This document shows positions 42,756 to 52,200 of a stretch of 64,000 nucleotides of DNA, in pieces. The stretch is from contig NZ_VWMY01000004.1 in the NCBI RefSeq assembly GCF_008905045.1, positions 114,787 through 178,786 on the forward strand, read 5' to 3'. Position numbers and translations under genes: made by a program. This stretch comes from Streptomyces albicerus (GTDB lineage: Bacteria; Actinomycetota; Actinomycetes; Streptomycetales; Streptomycetaceae). A model generated the notes under the pieces. It saw only the letters and a program-made list of their open reading frames with translations. It did not search any database and was not told the DNA's origin. Positions within the stretch are counted from its first letter, which is position 1; each line of letters starts with the position of its first letter.

Positions 42756-45062
42756 ATGGAAGGGGCTGCGGGCAGAGAGGCGACCGGTGAAGTGCCGGAA
42801 TCCAGTGGGCCGTTCGGACCGCACGTCGTCGCCGCGCAGCCAACATTCCTGCGAGGCGCGAAAGTCGAACTGCCCGAGGAGAATCCCGACCCGGTCCTGC
42901 TGCCCTCGATCACCCTGCTGGGGCCCTCACCGTCGCACGGCAGTGAGCGGGACGGGCTCCCGCTGCCGTCGGGGCAACTGCTCGCCGGGCAGTACCAGTT
43001 GATCCGGCCGCTCGGCTACGGGGGAATGGGCGAGGTCTATCTCGCACGCGACACCAAGGTCGACAACCGCGAGGTCGCGATCAAGATCCTGCACCCGGAG
43101 CAGGCGGCGGCTTCGGCGGGGGCCCTGGCCCAGGAGCGGCGGGCGCTGGTCGATCTCAGCCACGACGACATCATCCGTGTCTTCAACTACGGGCACCATC
43201 CGGAGGTCGGGGACTTCCTCGTCCTCCAGTACGTGGACGGGCTCACGCTGGAAGAGGTGCGGGCGCGGGCCCAGGTGACCCCGGCCGAGTTCGGCAGGAG
43301 CCGCTTCCACGAGTTCGTACTCGCCTACGGGGTGCGGATCCTGGCCGCGCTGGGATACCTGCACGCCGACCAGCCCCGCAAGGTCTACGGCGACCTCAAA
43401 CCGGACAACGTCATGCACAACGGGACCACGACAAAGATCATCGATGTGGGCAGCGTCCGCGTGGCCGGCCTCCCCGGCCACACCACGTACGGGTTTTGCG
43501 CCCCGACCGTCGGCGCGAACGGTGAATCCACTGGCCAGGACGACCTGTTCAGCCTGGGCGAGACCCTGCGGCGGCTGAGCGGGCTGGGGCGGTCACCGGA
43601 CGATCTGGCCGAGCTGGGACGCCTCGACGTGATCAGTCGGCTGGGCCCACCGGGCGACGACCCCGAGATCCCCGAGGCCCACTCGATGACGGCCCCGCCT
43701 CCCCGCGGGCTCGGTCTGGTGTCACTGGCTCGGGTGCTGCACCGGGCGACCCGCAGCGAGCGGGCCGAGCGGTTCGCCACCGCACGGGAGATGCAGGAGC
43801 AACTGCGCGGAGTCTTCCGGGAGTTGCGGTCGCTGCGGACCGGGCTGGAGACCTTCGAACCGTCGCCGCTCTTCCTCCAGTCGCCGTACGCGCTCGACGC
43901 GGCGCTCGGATCCGCGCCGCCCCTCGCCCGGTGGGCCGCGCCGGATGTGCGCGCCCCGTACGCGCCGCCGTCGCCCGCCGAGGTCGCGCAGCGGCTGCCC
44001 GTACCGCGGCCCGATCCGCACGACGACCACCACGCGCAGCTGAGCAGGCTGGCCGACGCCGCCCCGGAGGCGCTGCTGCAGCACACCGCGGACTGGCGGG
44101 ACTCGCCGGAGGTGCATCTCCTGCGCTGCCGCCTGCGGTTGCGGGGTGCCGGGGGCGGGACCAAGGCCGCCGAGCGTGAACTGCGGTCCGCCGAGGCGCT
44201 GATCGGGGCCGAGCGCGCCCCGCACGACTGGCGGCTCGACTGGCACCGCGGGCTGCTCGCGCTCGGCCGGGACCAAGTGGCCGCGGCGCGGCGGCACTTC
44301 GACCAGGTGTACGCGGCGATCCCGGGCGAGTACACGCCCAAGCTCGCCCTCGGCTACTGCGCTGAACGCCTCGGCCGCTGGCACGAGGCGCTGACGTTCT
44401 ACGAGGCGGTGCGGCTGCGCAATCCGTCGCTGGGCAGCGCGGCCTTCGGCGGGGTGCGGGCACGCCTCGCGCTGGGCGGAGAGCGGGCGTGGGACGACGT
44501 CCTGCGGGCACTGGACGCGGTGCCGCAGCACTCGCGGCACCGGACTGCCGCGCGTACGGCCGCCGTTCGTGTCGGCGTCGAGCATGTGCGGACCGCCGAG
44601 CACCCGGATGAGGCGGCCGAGCGGCTCCGTGAGGTACTGGAACGGCTGGCCCGGCTCTTCCACGCGCACGGGCTGACGGACGAGCAGGCCCGGGTCCGGA
44701 TGACGACGGAGGTGTGGGAGGCCGTGCAGGGTGTCCTCGCCCGCGGGGCCGTCGACGGGGCGGGCCTGGCCGCGCTGGCCGCGGCTGCCGACGAACGGCT
44801 CGGCCTCCCGTCCGACGAGCCCGGCCTCCGCAGGGACCTCTCCCGCCTCTACCTCACCCTCGCCCACCAGGCCGCCCGTTCCGCCTCCCCCGAGGACACG
44901 GCCGTCGCCGAGACCCTCCTGGACCGTGCCTATGCGGTCCGTCCGCTCGCCTTCCGACACCACAGGGACAGCCCATGGCTCGGGAAGAGAGTCACGACCT
45001 GGCTCCGGGCGATCGCCCACACGCCGGCGCCGAGGAAGAACGCCCGGACGGCTCGCGAGTGA
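42756..45062 (+). CDS. pknG: PknG-like serine/threonine protein kinase with TPR domain
   Basis: 768 residues. Kinase domain: Gly loop GYGGMGEVYLARD (about 88), Lys in VAIKIL (about 110), VYGDLKPDNVM (about 211; PknG-type replacement of HRD), IDVGS in place of DFG (about 229). A helical TPR-like C-terminal region follows (about 430-700). The N-terminal 75 residues have no CxxC, so the rubredoxin domain of mycobacterial PknG is absent. Its stop overlaps the next gene's GTG by four bases. It would phosphorylate a regulator such as an OdhI/GarA-like FHA protein; no such gene is in the window. Confidence 0.92.
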   Translation: MEGAAGREATGEVPESSGPFGPHVVAAQPTFLRGAKVELPEENPDPVLLPSITLLGPSPSHGSERDGLPLPSGQLLAGQYQLIRPLGYGGMGEVYLARDTKVDNREVAIKILHPEQAAASAGALAQERRALVDLSHDDIIRVFNYGHHPEVGDFLVLQYVDGLTLEEVRARAQVTPAEFGRSRFHEFVLAYGVRILAALGYLHADQPRKVYGDLKPDNVMHNGTTTKIIDVGSVRVAGLPGHTTYGFCAPTVGANGESTGQDDLFSLGETLRRLSGLGRSPDDLAELGRLDVISRLGPPGDDPEIPEAHSMTAPPPRGLGLVSLARVLHRATRSERAERFATAREMQEQLRGVFRELRSLRTGLETFEPSPLFLQSPYALDAALGSAPPLARWAAPDVRAPYAPPSPAEVAQRLPVPRPDPHDDHHAQLSRLADAAPEALLQHTADWRDSPEVHLLRCRLRLRGAGGGTKAAERELRSAEALIGAERAPHDWRLDWHRGLLALGRDQVAAARRHFDQVYAAIPGEYTPKLALGYCAERLGRWHEALTFYEAVRLRNPSLGSAAFGGVRARLALGGERAWDDVLRALDAVPQHSRHRTAARTAAVRVGVEHVRTAEHPDEAAERLREVLERLARLFHAHGLTDEQARVRMTTEVWEAVQGVLARGAVDGAGLAALAAAADERLGLPSDEPGLRRDLSRLYLTLAHQAARSASPEDTAVAETLLDRAYAVRPLAFRHHRDSPWLGKRVTTWLRAIAHTPAPRKNARTARE

Positions 45063-46285
45063 ACGGAGCGGCGTGGCCTCGGCGCGCGAACCGGAACGCG
45101 GGGGCCGATACGCCGCCGTCCGCACGCTTCCTGCGCGCGGCGCGGGCCGCACGCGTCATCGCCGCCGAACTCGCGCGCCGCGTCTGGCGCTACCTGTGGC
45201 CGTCGACGGCCGGCCGTCGCAACCGCGCGTATCTGCGCGATCGGCTCGTCGCGCTGCCGCTGCTCGCCGTGGTGGCGTTCGGGGCGCTCGGCTGGGCGTA
45301 CGCGGACGTGCGGGACGACTCGGCGTACATGCAGGACCGGCTGGGACCCGCGCTGGTCGGACTCGCGAACGCCAAGGCGTCGCTGTTCATCGCGCAGGGC
45401 GAGGCCGAGGAGAACCTCGACGAGGGCCGGGCGGCGGAGCTCAGCGGGCTCAGCGAGCGCTACCGGACACGGGTGGCGCGGGCGACACAGAGCCTGAACC
45501 AGGTCACCCGCAGCGGAGCGCTGACCGTGGCCGAGGAGCAGGAGCTGCGTGTGGTGTCCGCGCTGGTCGTGGACTACACGGGCTGGATCGGCCGGGCCCA
45601 GGGGCACGCCACCGACCCGGTGCTGCGGGACGCCGAGCTCACATACGCGCGCAGCATGCTCTGTTCGGCTCCGGTCGCCGCCGCGGACAGCCAGGATCGT
45701 TTTCCGCCGTGTCCGCCCACGACCGGCTCCGGCGCGACCTCGATCGTGGACCGGGTCGCCGGGCTCGAGCGGCAGTTGCGCGAACGGCTCGCGGACCGTG
45801 CCGCCTGGGGCGCAGGCGTGCATGCGGCCGCCGTGGTGTCCGCGCTCGCCCTCGTGCTGCTCGCCGCCGGGCTCTGGCGCACGGTGTCCTTCCTACGCCG
45901 CCGCTTCCGGATCCGGCTCAGCATTCCGCTCGCGACCGCCGCCCTGCCGCTGCTCGCCGTGCCCCTCCTCACGGCCGACGCGCTGCTGGCGCAGCATGCC
46001 CAGACGGAGGCCGTCCCGGTGGCGGACGCGCTCGCCGAGCGGACCTCGCCCGCGACGGAGACGGTCGCCGAGGAGCGCCCCTTCGACGGCCCTGACCCCT
46101 GGGCCATCGAGGTACTGGAAGCCCGGATCGACGACGGACTGTCCGGCGGGCGGCTCGCCTTCCTGGACGGGATCGCCCCCTTCGTGTTCCCCGCGGGCCT
46201 GGTCGGCGCCGGCCTCGCCGGCGGTGCTCTGCACGCATACCGGCGCGAGTATCTCGTGGTCGCCCGTCCGGGGGCCGTCTCATGA
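45059..46285 (+). CDS. Four-helix membrane sensor protein, GlnX-like
   Basis: 408 residues from a GTG at 45059 overlapping the kinase stop. Membrane helices at about 63-83, 253-275, 286-311 and 371-393, with a large extracytoplasmic helical domain between the first two (LGPALVGLANAKASLFIAQ, LNQVTRSGALTVAEEQELR). This layout and its place between a PknG-like kinase and a binding lipoprotein match GlnX, which relays ligand binding by GlnH to PknG in mycobacteria and corynebacteria. An upstream ATG at 44975 would add 28 residues but overlap the kinase gene by 88 bases, so the GTG is preferred. Confidence 0.78.
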   Translation: MNGAAWPRRANRNAGADTPPSARFLRAARAARVIAAELARRVWRYLWPSTAGRRNRAYLRDRLVALPLLAVVAFGALGWAYADVRDDSAYMQDRLGPALVGLANAKASLFIAQGEAEENLDEGRAAELSGLSERYRTRVARATQSLNQVTRSGALTVAEEQELRVVSALVVDYTGWIGRAQGHATDPVLRDAELTYARSMLCSAPVAAADSQDRFPPCPPTTGSGATSIVDRVAGLERQLRERLADRAAWGAGVHAAAVVSALALVLLAAGLWRTVSFLRRRFRIRLSIPLATAALPLLAVPLLTADALLAQHAQTEAVPVADALAERTSPATETVAEERPFDGPDPWAIEVLEARIDDGLSGGRLAFLDGIAPFVFPAGLVGAGLAGGALHAYRREYLVVARPGAVS

Positions 46286-47580
46286 ACCGTGCCATCAGCC
46301 GTCTCATGAGCCGTGTCCTGCGCGCCCTCCTCGCGGTCTGCCTGCTCGCCCTCGTCCCCGGCTGTACGTCCGATCCGCCCGACCCGCTCGTCGTGCTGGG
46401 GCCTTGGACCGGCGCGGAGGGCGAGGCCTTCGAGGCCGCTCTGAAGCGGCTCGACGACGGGACCGGCAGGACGTACACGTACGAAGGAACCCGCTCGCTG
46501 CGCGAGACCCTCGTCTCGCAGCTGGAGGCGGACGCCCCGCCGGACGTGGCGATTCTCAACAGCATCGGCGAACTCACCGAGTACGCCCGCCGCGACGAGC
46601 TGAAGCCCCTCGTCGAGGAGACCGCCGAGCGCGCGTACCCGCCGTGGGCGCCGACACTGCTCGTGGACGGCAGGCGCCGCACGTACTGGGTGCCGCTGAA
46701 GGTCGACCTGAAGAGCCTGGTGTGGAGCAAGGAGGGGACTTCGAGCGACGATCCGACGTGGTGCGTGGGGCTCGCCTCGCAGGCCACCTCGGGCTGGCCC
46801 GGCACCGACTGGATCGAGGACATCCTGCTCCACCAGGCGGGCCCGGCCCTCTACACCGAGTGGGCGACGAGCAGGCTCAGCTGGCGCGACCCGGCCGTTG
46901 TGCGGGCCTGGACGACCTGGGCACGGCTGCTCGGCGACCGCTCCGGGGCGTCGATCGAGCGGTCCCTGACGACGTCGTACGAGGGCACGTCCGGGCCCGA
47001 CGGACCGCGCGGCGTGCTGGACTCCCCCGGCTTCGACTGCACCCACGAGCACCAGAGCGCCTTCATCCGGTATGTGTACGCGGGCGACGACGTCCGGGTG
47101 GAGCCGTCGGCCCGGTTCCTGGACGGGCGGGCCGAGTACCGCGACGCGTACGAGGTCGCGGGTGACATGGCCGCCGTGTTCAGTGACGACCCGGCTGCTC
47201 AGGAGTTGGTGGAGCGGCTGTCGAGCCCGGCGGGGCGGGAACGCTGGCGGGCCGAGGCGGCCCCGGCGGTGCGTCCGCTGTTCCCGAACACGGTCGGGCT
47301 GCCGCCCACGGCGCCCACGAACCCCGTCGAGCAGGAGATCGAGTCCCTGCTCAACTCACGTGCCCGCACACTCTGCTTCGACGCCTCGGACGTGATGCCG
47401 CCCGAGCTCCGGGACGCCTTCCACCGCGCGGTCCTCGAGTTCTTCCGGGACCCCACGGACACGCATGTCGCTTCGCTGCTCCAGCAGTTGGAGACCGTAC
47501 GCGTCCAGGTGGACGAGGAGTCGGCCGACGGCCCCTCGTTCCGTCCGCCCGAGGACATCTGCGCGAGCCCGGGCGGGTGA
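46282..47580 (+). CDS. Solute-binding lipoprotein of the PknG operon
   Basis: 432 residues. Lipoprotein signal with lipobox LVPGC (Cys28). The mature part has the fold pattern of family 1 (sugar-type) solute-binding proteins (PLVVLGPWTGAEGEAFEAAL, then PPDVAILNSIGELTEYARRDELKPL, YWVPLKVDLKSLVWSK), unlike the amino-acid-type family 3 proteins used as GlnH in mycobacteria. ATGA overlap with the upstream membrane gene. No permease genes are present, so it is probably a sensor rather than a transporter component. Confidence 0.85.
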   Translation: MNRAISRLMSRVLRALLAVCLLALVPGCTSDPPDPLVVLGPWTGAEGEAFEAALKRLDDGTGRTYTYEGTRSLRETLVSQLEADAPPDVAILNSIGELTEYARRDELKPLVEETAERAYPPWAPTLLVDGRRRTYWVPLKVDLKSLVWSKEGTSSDDPTWCVGLASQATSGWPGTDWIEDILLHQAGPALYTEWATSRLSWRDPAVVRAWTTWARLLGDRSGASIERSLTTSYEGTSGPDGPRGVLDSPGFDCTHEHQSAFIRYVYAGDDVRVEPSARFLDGRAEYRDAYEVAGDMAAVFSDDPAAQELVERLSSPAGRERWRAEAAPAVRPLFPNTVGLPPTAPTNPVEQEIESLLNSRARTLCFDASDVMPPELRDAFHRAVLEFFRDPTDTHVASLLQQLETVRVQVDEESADGPSFRPPEDICASPGG

Positions 47581-47698
47581 GCGGGGCGGGTCGCCCGGCC
47601 GTACTCGTGCCCCTCGCAAGTCACGTTACGGGCCCCGGCGTTCATGGCCGGCCCCGGCCCTCTCCGAAGCCCGTACTGCATCAGCTGTGGGGCGGAGG

Positions 47699-48493
47699 TC
47701 AGTGGTCGTCGGTGATGCGGGTGGCGATGCCGTTGCTGACCTTCACCTCTGCCGAGACGCCCTCCTCGGCGGCCTTCTCCAGCTCCGCCTCGGTGCACGC
47801 GGTGGCTGCCTGGCCCTCCGCGTCGCCGCAGATGTCGCCGGTGCCCCAGATCTCGGTGTCGTCCGCGACGAAGAACTGCTGCTCGGTGCCCTTCATGTCG
47901 GACACCGTGTACTTGCCCGGCGCCAGGTAGGACACCGTGCCGAACCATGTGCCGTTCACGCCCTTGCCCTGGTTGACGCCGTCGAGCGCGCTCTCCGGGT
48001 CCCCGTCGCCCGAGGCGGCGCCGTCCTCGCTGTCGTCGACGGCCGGGCCCTCGTCCGGGGCGGCCTGTTCGGTGACCTTCACGGCGATGCCGTCCTTCAT
48101 GACGACGTCCGCCGCCACCGATCCGCTCTTGAGGACCTTCTCCAGGTCATCGGTCGAACAGACCGTGTCGGCCGCCGGGTTGTACTCGCCGCAGATCGTG
48201 CCCGCCCCGTAGACCTTGGTGTCCTCGGCGACGAAGAACTGCTGGTCCTTGCCGTTGGCGTTGACGATGTACTTGCCCGGCGCCAGGTACTCCACCGTGC
48301 CGCCCGCGAAGGTCCCGCTGATCCCCTCGCCCTTCGACGCCGCCTGCGCCGCCCCGGCCGGCTTCCCGTCCCCGCCGTCCGAGGCGGAGGCCGCGCCGTC
48401 CGTCGTGTCGTTCTGGCAGGCCGTCAGCAGCGTGGTGCCCGCGACGAACGCGGCGGCGATCAGGAAGGACTTGGTACGGCGGACAGTGATCAT
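47699..48493 (-). CDS. Lipoprotein with two homologous domains
   Basis: 264 residues. Lipobox LLTAC (Cys26). Two repeats of about 85 residues (about 55-140 and 173-262) share GTV-YLAPGKY, a central QQFFVA-DT, GTG-ICG and a C-terminal DGIAVKVTE/NGIATRITD segment. Each has paired cysteines (ICGEYNPAADTVCS, ICGDAEGQAATACT), suggesting a disulfide per domain. An acidic Ser/Asp/Gly linker separates the two. Extracytoplasmic. No function known; the domains look like small beta-sandwich proteins. GAGGGGGA precedes the ATG. Confidence 0.85.
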   Translation of the reverse strand: MITVRRTKSFLIAAAFVAGTTLLTACQNDTTDGAASASDGGDGKPAGAAQAASKGEGISGTFAGGTVEYLAPGKYIVNANGKDQQFFVAEDTKVYGAGTICGEYNPAADTVCSTDDLEKVLKSGSVAADVVMKDGIAVKVTEQAAPDEGPAVDDSEDGAASGDGDPESALDGVNQGKGVNGTWFGTVSYLAPGKYTVSDMKGTEQQFFVADDTEIWGTGDICGDAEGQAATACTEAELEKAAEEGVSAEVKVSNGIATRITDDH

Positions 48494-48800
48494 GATGGCT
48501 TCCCCCTCAAGGAAGAGCCGGGCTGGTCATACCCGGCCCTCTCGGCGAACTGGCGTGTGATCACCATGCGCCGAACGTGAGGTGCGGGGCCAGTGATGTC
48601 CTTGATCCACGACACCGTTGTCACCGTTCCCGTACACAGCAACAGCACGGCTTCGGACGGATATCGGAGCAACCCTCGACGCCCTGACACCCTGCTCCTC
48701 GGCGGAGTGGGCAGGCAGGGCCGTCCCGTGGCCCGGCAGCCCTGCGGAGGCGAGTGCCCTGGCCGACTGCGGAATCGTCATGCAGTCGCCGACCGCTGTG
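48494..48800. other. Gap upstream of the lipoprotein gene
   Basis: About 310 bases, no convincing gene. It has the ribosome binding site and presumably the promoter of the lipoprotein gene on the minus strand. Nothing else was identified. Confidence 0.55.
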
Positions 48801-49088
48801 TCACCGGAGGGAGTCGACTCGAGCAGACTCCTGCCGCTGCTGGTACTGCTCGTTCCAGAGGTCGGCGAGTTCGCCGAGTGCGCTGTTGATCCGGCCGAGT
48901 TCCCAGAGCAGGTAGACGCTCGCTCCGGCGAATGGGATCCACTCACCCCATTGGAAGATGAGAACCGGCATGTACAGCAGGCCGGCCAGGACAAAGAACT
49001 TGAGGAAGATCTCGGCCGTGAACGTCTGTTTGCGTGCGACGACGACACGCTCTCCGCGGCCGTGGATCCACTGCAGGCGCGATCTCAT
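48801..49088 (-). CDS. Small membrane protein downstream of the NRPS gene
   Basis: 95 residues from MRSRLQWIHGRGERV, with GAGGGGGTAG before the ATG. Two hydrophobic helices (FLKFFVLAGLLYMPVLIFQW and WIPFAGASVYLLWELGRI) and a polar C-terminal helix. It lies 117 bases after the giant synthetase gene on the same strand and could be co-transcribed, though there is no evidence of a shared function. Confidence 0.75.
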   Translation of the reverse strand: MRSRLQWIHGRGERVVVARKQTFTAEIFLKFFVLAGLLYMPVLIFQWGEWIPFAGASVYLLWELGRINSALGELADLWNEQYQQRQESARVDSLR

Positions 49089-49205
49089 GACTACCCCCTC
49101 GGGCTCTGGGTGGACATCGTGCCGTCGGCCGCTCCGTGAGTGCCAGTGCGCGATCGGGGCGGGTGAGACCTCGATGCAGGCGACATTCTCCACAGGCACT
49201 CAGCC

Positions 49206-52200
49206 TCAGCGCGGTGGAGGCAAGGCGTCGAGGGCGCCCGGGGTGACGACGTGGTCGAGGAGGTGCAGCGGGGCGGGACGGACTCCGGTGCTTTCGGCGG
49301 CGTCCCAGTAGGCGAGGGCGCGCGGCAGGTCGACCAGGCCGTGGATCAGTGGCAGCTCCGTGTCGGGCGGCAACGCGCGGTCCGGGTCGGTGATGTGGGC
49401 GTGGAGCAGCGACTCCAGGCGGCACGAGGCGAGGGTGCCGGACAGCCGGAAGTGGGTGGCGTGGCCCGCGAGTGCGACGGCCGGGAGCTCCTGCGACAGG
49501 TGTGTCTCGGTGTCGTCGAGGGCGAGCAGCCCGCCGCCGACGACGAGGACGTCCTGCTTGTCCTTCATACGGTCAAGGGCCCGCGCGGTGTCGAAGCAGT
49601 GCGGGAAGGAGTCGTCGACGACGATCGTTCCGGGCCGCAGTCGGTCGATGTCCAGCAGGGTCGTGGCACCGCTGACCGCGGTGACGACGACATCGGCCTC
49701 GTACACCTCGGCGGGCAGACTCGGGCCGGACTCGACGACCTGGATGCGCATCGCGGGCTCGCTGGAGGACAGGTCCGCGGCCAGTCCACGGAGCCGCGGG
49801 CCGCTGCCGGGCAGGTCGCACAGGAGCAGCCGGGCCGGTGGACGGGGGCTTCGGGCCAGCAGCAGCCGCAGCGACGACGTGCCGATGGATCCGCAGCCGA
49901 TGACCGCGAGGGTGAGGTGCGCCAGGTGGCGGCCGGTTGCCGCGAGTGCGGCGTGGACGGTCTTGACCACGGAGACGGTGGTCGTCGCGTGCCCGGTCGT
50001 GATCGTCGCCGTCGTCGGCGACGCTTCCCGCAGGACGTCGTAGCCGTAGCCGGTCAGGGACGGAATCATGCCGGCGAGCGAGACGCAGCGCGCCCCGAGC
50101 GACGCGGCGTGCTCGACGGCACGTGCGGTCCTGGCGGACAGGTCACCGCTGGGGACCAGTTCGTCGGCGAACAGCGGCATCGACACGAAACCAGATCTGC
50201 CGAGAGGTGTGGTGATCTCCTCCAGCAGCCTGGCGCGGCCGTCCGGGAAGAGCAGGGCACGCACCTGTTCACGCCCCAGCCCTTCGTGCGGGAGTCCGGC
50301 GAAGGCGGCGAGGTGCTGGGGCGCGGGCAGGTATCCGACGAGAGCGGCGTCCAGGCGGGTGCGGGAGGCGAGGCGGGTGCGGGAGGCGCGTCGGTCGGTG
50401 CGGCCCGTGTCAGGCCCTGGACGCGGATCCTGGCCGCCCGTGCCCGCGTACGGCTCACCGGGTCCCGGCCGACGCTGCGGAACTGAGGGACCGTGAGGTG
50501 CCCTGCCCGCGCCGTCGTCGCGCGACAGGTCGTGCGTTGCCTCGTGCAGCGCGTCCTCCAACTGCCGACGCATCTCGCCCGCAAAATCGGTGAGTTGGTC
50601 GTCGGCGAGGGCCGCTGCCGACACCCGGATGGTGACGCGCAGCCCTTCGCCGTTGGCGGCCGGCCGCACGGCCACGAACACATCGGTGCCCACCGGGGGC
50701 GGGGCGAGCGCGGTGTCGGTGTCGTCCGTGTGCAGGGTCAGGGTGCCGCCGGTCGGCGTCCCGAGAGAGGTGAAGTCGAGGAAGGTGAAGAAGAACTGGG
50801 CGGTCCGCGGCAGTCCCCCGGCGGTACGCAGGTCGGTGGGCCCTGCGCTTCGGCCCGCGACCGTCTCGGCGGCGATCCGCCGCAGGTCCTCGCCGAAGGC
50901 GGGCGCGCCCGGCTCGTCGGGCAGGGCCGGGCGCAGTGCCACCGCTTCGGCGAACGGGCCGATGACACGGTGCGCGTCCTGTGCGGTCTCCTCGCGTCCG
51001 GTGACGGCCAGCCCGAGCACCAGGTCGCGTTGACCGGTGAAATCCGCAAGGGCGCGGTAGTACGCGGTGAGCAGCGGAGCGTACAGCGTGCTGCCGGCGT
51101 CCAGCGCGAGTCGGCGCAGCGCCTGGGTCTGCCCGGCCTCGAGAGTGAAACCCGTCGTGCGGAAGCCGGGTGACCCGTCGGCGCTGTCGTGCTGCGGTCC
51201 GCGCAGCACGGGCGGTGTGTAGGGGGCCAGGTGACGGGCGCGGTACTCCTGCACCTGCGGGCCGGTGGCGGGCGGGCGCGCGGCGAGGAGGGCCACGTGG
51301 TCCCGGAAGGTCGAGCACAGCGGCGGCAGCCCGTCGGGCAGGCCGCGGCCGAACCGGTCGTACACCGACAGGAGTTCCCGTGCGAGCAGGGCCGCGCTGT
51401 ATCCGTCGCCGATGAGGTGGTGGGCGTGGACGAGAAGGACGTGTTCGTCGGTGCCGATGGTGAACAGGCGCAGGCGCAGCAGCGGCCAGGCCCAGGGCTC
51501 GAACCGGCGCCGCGCCTCCTCGCTGACTCGCGACTCCAGCAAATCGGGGTGGGCCAGGGTCTCCGTCTCGACGGGCAGGCGCAGCGAGGGCGGCAGTTCC
51601 TGCTGAACGGGCGGACGGGCACCGGCGGGGAACATGGTGCGGAGCATGGGGTGACGGGCCATCAGGACGTCGACGGCGCGCTGGAACACGTCGAGGCGCA
51701 GCGGGCCGCTGAGCCGGAACCGGGCCAGCCAGCCGGAGCCCGCCCCGGGTGCGATGGTCTCGGCGAGGAGGAATCCCCGCTGGGACGGTGTGAGGGGATA
51801 GGGGCCGTCAAGCCCCGAGCCGTCGTCGCCGTGGGTGGCGGTGACCGCCGACTCGGCCGGACGGCTCTCGGCGGGGCCGGCCGGGCCTGAGGGGGCTTCG
51901 TCGGCAGCGGTGACGGCCGGGGCAGCCTGATGCGTCCCGGTGGGGTCGGCGGCGGGCGTGGCATCGATGGCCGCTGCCAGGGCGCTCAGTGTGCGGTGTG
52001 TGTACAGGGCGGTCGGCCGTGGCAGCGCGGGCAGTTCGGCGCGCAGTCGGGCGAAGAGTTCCAGCACCATGATGGAGTCGCCGCCGAGCGCGAAGAAGTC
52101 GTCCTCCCGGCAGGCCTCCGGCACGTCCAGCAGCTCCGACCACACGCGCGCCACGACGAGTTCGGTGGCGGTGGCGGGCGAAGTCCCGTGCCCGGGTGCG

